Below, piece by piece: positions 62,759 through 64,000 of a DNA stretch of 64,000 bases. Position numbers and translations under genes: made by a program. Numbering within the stretch: the stretch's first letter is position 1; each line of letters starts with the position of its first letter. The notes under the pieces are model-generated. The model was given only the letters and a program-made list of their open reading frames with translations. It was not told the origin of the DNA and did no database searches. This DNA is from Buchnera aphidicola (Cinara curvipes) (GTDB taxonomy: Bacteria > Pseudomonadota > Gammaproteobacteria > Enterobacterales > Enterobacteriaceae), in the NCBI RefSeq assembly GCF_900698915.1, contig NZ_LR217710.1:186001-250000 (forward strand), given 5' to 3'.

Positions 62759-64000
62759 ATGATATTAAAAATAATACCGCAAGATTTAATAATTTTTGGA
62801 ACAACGGGTGATTTAGCTCAAAGAAAATTATTTCCAGCTTTATATCGTTTAGAAAAAAAAAAAAAATTAACAACTAACATGCGAATTATTGGAATAAGTA
62901 GATCTCAAATTAAAAAAAAAGAATATAAAAATATAATATATGAATCTTTAAAAAAATTTTTAAATGAAAATATAAAATTATCTACATGGAATAAGTTTGA
63001 AAAACGTCTTTTTTTTTGTAAAATAGATGTTAATAAAATTTATGATTTTAAAAAATTAATTAATTTTTTTCAAAAAAAAAAACACTGTTTAATTAATTAT
63101 TTTGCAGTATCTTCAAATATATTTATTAATATTTGTAAAGGATTAGATTCTATCCAATTAAATACAAAAACATCTAAAATTATTATAGAAAAACCTATCG
63201 GTAATTCTTTAAAAACATTCAATATTATTGATACATCTATTAAAAAATATTTTTCTGAAAAACAAATATTTCGTATTGATCATTATTTAGGAAAAGAAAC
63301 TATACTTAATCTTATCTCATTAAAATTCGCTAATCCATGGTTTAAAAATATACTAAATAATAAAAATATTGACCATATTCAAATCACTATATCTGAAAGT
63401 TTAGGAATAGAAAAAAGATGGGATTATTTTAATAAAACCGGACAAATAATAGATATGGTGCAAAATCATATACTACAAATTATTTCAATTTTTTCTATGA
63501 ATACTCCTAAATCATTAAATAAGAAACACATTCAAAAAGAAAAAATAAAAATTTTAAAATCTTTGAGTCATATTAATAACAAAAATATATATAATAATAT
63601 TTCACTAGGACAATATTCTGAAGGAAAAATCAATAATAATATTATTAAACCATATTTACAAGAAAAAGGAGCAAGTAAAGATAGTTTAACTGAAACATTT
63701 GTTGCTATAAAATTATATATAAATAATACACAGTGGAAAAATATTCCATTTTATATACGTACAGGAAAGAGGTTACCTAAGAAATGTTCAAAAATTGTTA
63801 TTTTTTTTAAAGAAATAAAAAATAATATTTTTTATACAAAAGAACTAAATGCTATACCAAATAGTTTAACAATAACTTTACAACCAGAATTTGGAATAAA
63901 AATAAAATTTTTCAATAAAATACCAGAATTAAATTCAAAATTTAAATTAAAACCCTGTGAAATGTTTTTAAATTATAATAAGATTTTTAAAAATTATTCT
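62759..64000 (+). CDS. zwf: Glucose-6-phosphate dehydrogenase, 5' part (runs off the window)
   Basis: Oxidises glucose 6-phosphate to 6-phosphogluconolactone, making NADPH. The frame is open for 414 codons from ATG 62759 to the end of the window (E. coli 491 residues). The ATG has AAGG 6 bases upstream. The coenzyme site is IIFGTTGDLAQRKLFP; the substrate site IIEKPIG is followed by the signature RIDHYLGKETILNL; FYIRTGKRLPKKCS is further on. A run of 14 adenines (62853-62866) lies in the first 40 codons, in frame. It is partner of pgl at 35.6-36.6 kb. Confidence 0.96.
   Translation, partial: MILKIIPQDLIIFGTTGDLAQRKLFPALYRLEKKKKLTTNMRIIGISRSQIKKKEYKNIIYESLKKFLNENIKLSTWNKFEKRLFFCKIDVNKIYDFKKLINFFQKKKHCLINYFAVSSNIFINICKGLDSIQLNTKTSKIIIEKPIGNSLKTFNIIDTSIKKYFSEKQIFRIDHYLGKETILNLISLKFANPWFKNILNNKNIDHIQITISESLGIEKRWDYFNKTGQIIDMVQNHILQIISIFSMNTPKSLNKKHIQKEKIKILKSLSHINNKNIYNNISLGQYSEGKINNNIIKPYLQEKGASKDSLTETFVAIKLYINNTQWKNIPFYIRTGKRLPKKCSKIVIFFKEIKNNIFYTKELNAIPNSLTITLQPEFGIKIKFFNKIPELNSKFKLKPCEMFLNYNKIFKNYS

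Overview
The window is a stretch of a very AT-rich, gene-dense, strongly reduced gammaproteobacterial chromosome. Protein sequences and gene order point to the aphid endosymbiont Buchnera aphidicola or a very close relative. Almost every protein aligns end to end with its Escherichia coli counterpart, lysine, asparagine and isoleucine are over-represented, intergenic DNA is nearly pure A/T, and there are no phage, IS, CRISPR or toxin genes. The 16S gene sits between argS and tRNA-Ile/tRNA-Ala with no 23S/5S behind it. A chromosomal trpD-trpCF-trpB-trpA block without trpE or trpG is typical of Buchnera, where trpEG is usually plasmid-borne. The species assignment is an inference from sequence memory, not from a search.

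Layout. 1-2.7 kb: end of flhB and all of flhA (flagellar export gate). 2.7-4.4 kb: argS (-). 4.7-6.65 kb: rRNA promoter, boxA-like site, RNase III processing stem around 16S rRNA, tRNA-Ile(GAT), tRNA-Ala(TGC). 6.8-9.3 kb: dnaQ, tRNA-Asp, grpE, smpB, tadA (+). 9.4-14.1 kb: lepA-lepB-rnc-era-acpS operon (-). 14.4-20.8 kb: mnmA, fabI, rnb, lipB, lipA (+). 21-29.1 kb: trpD-CF-B-A-yciC-yciA-sppA (-). 29.7-36.6 kb: rluB (+), suhB (-), rlmN, hisS, glyA (+), pgl (-). 36.8-41.2 kb: truncated mfd (-), gapA (+), fldA (-). 41.9-48.9 kb: ybgI, sucA, sucB, gpmA, pfkA (+). 49-56.3 kb: serS-serC-aroA and rpsA-ihfB-tpiA (-). 56.6-60.5 kb: trxB, infA, aspS, yebC (+). 61-64 kb: pykA (-) and the beginning of zwf (+), which runs off the window.

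How the genes fit together. Carbon metabolism covers glycolysis (pfkA, tpiA, gapA, gpmA, pykA), the oxidative pentose phosphate entry (zwf, pgl) and 2-oxoglutarate dehydrogenase (sucAB), with lipA/lipB to lipoylate it. Amino-acid supply to the host is represented by the tryptophan branch plus aroA, serC and glyA. The rest is information processing, with a minimal protein-secretion and membrane set (lepB, sppA, fabI, acpS).

No new defence system, mobile element or biosynthetic cluster is visible. The interesting biology is reductive evolution inside retained genes. smpB and lepB are each split by an A11 tract and both are restored by the same one-base change. suhB has lost its metal-binding catalytic acids. 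FlhB has lost its NPTH self-cleavage motif. Mfd has lost its whole UvrB-like/UvrA-binding half. RNase III carries D114N and TrpD has a rewritten KHGNR motif. Syntenic neighbours ispG, yciB, cmk and recO/pdxJ are missing from their usual places.
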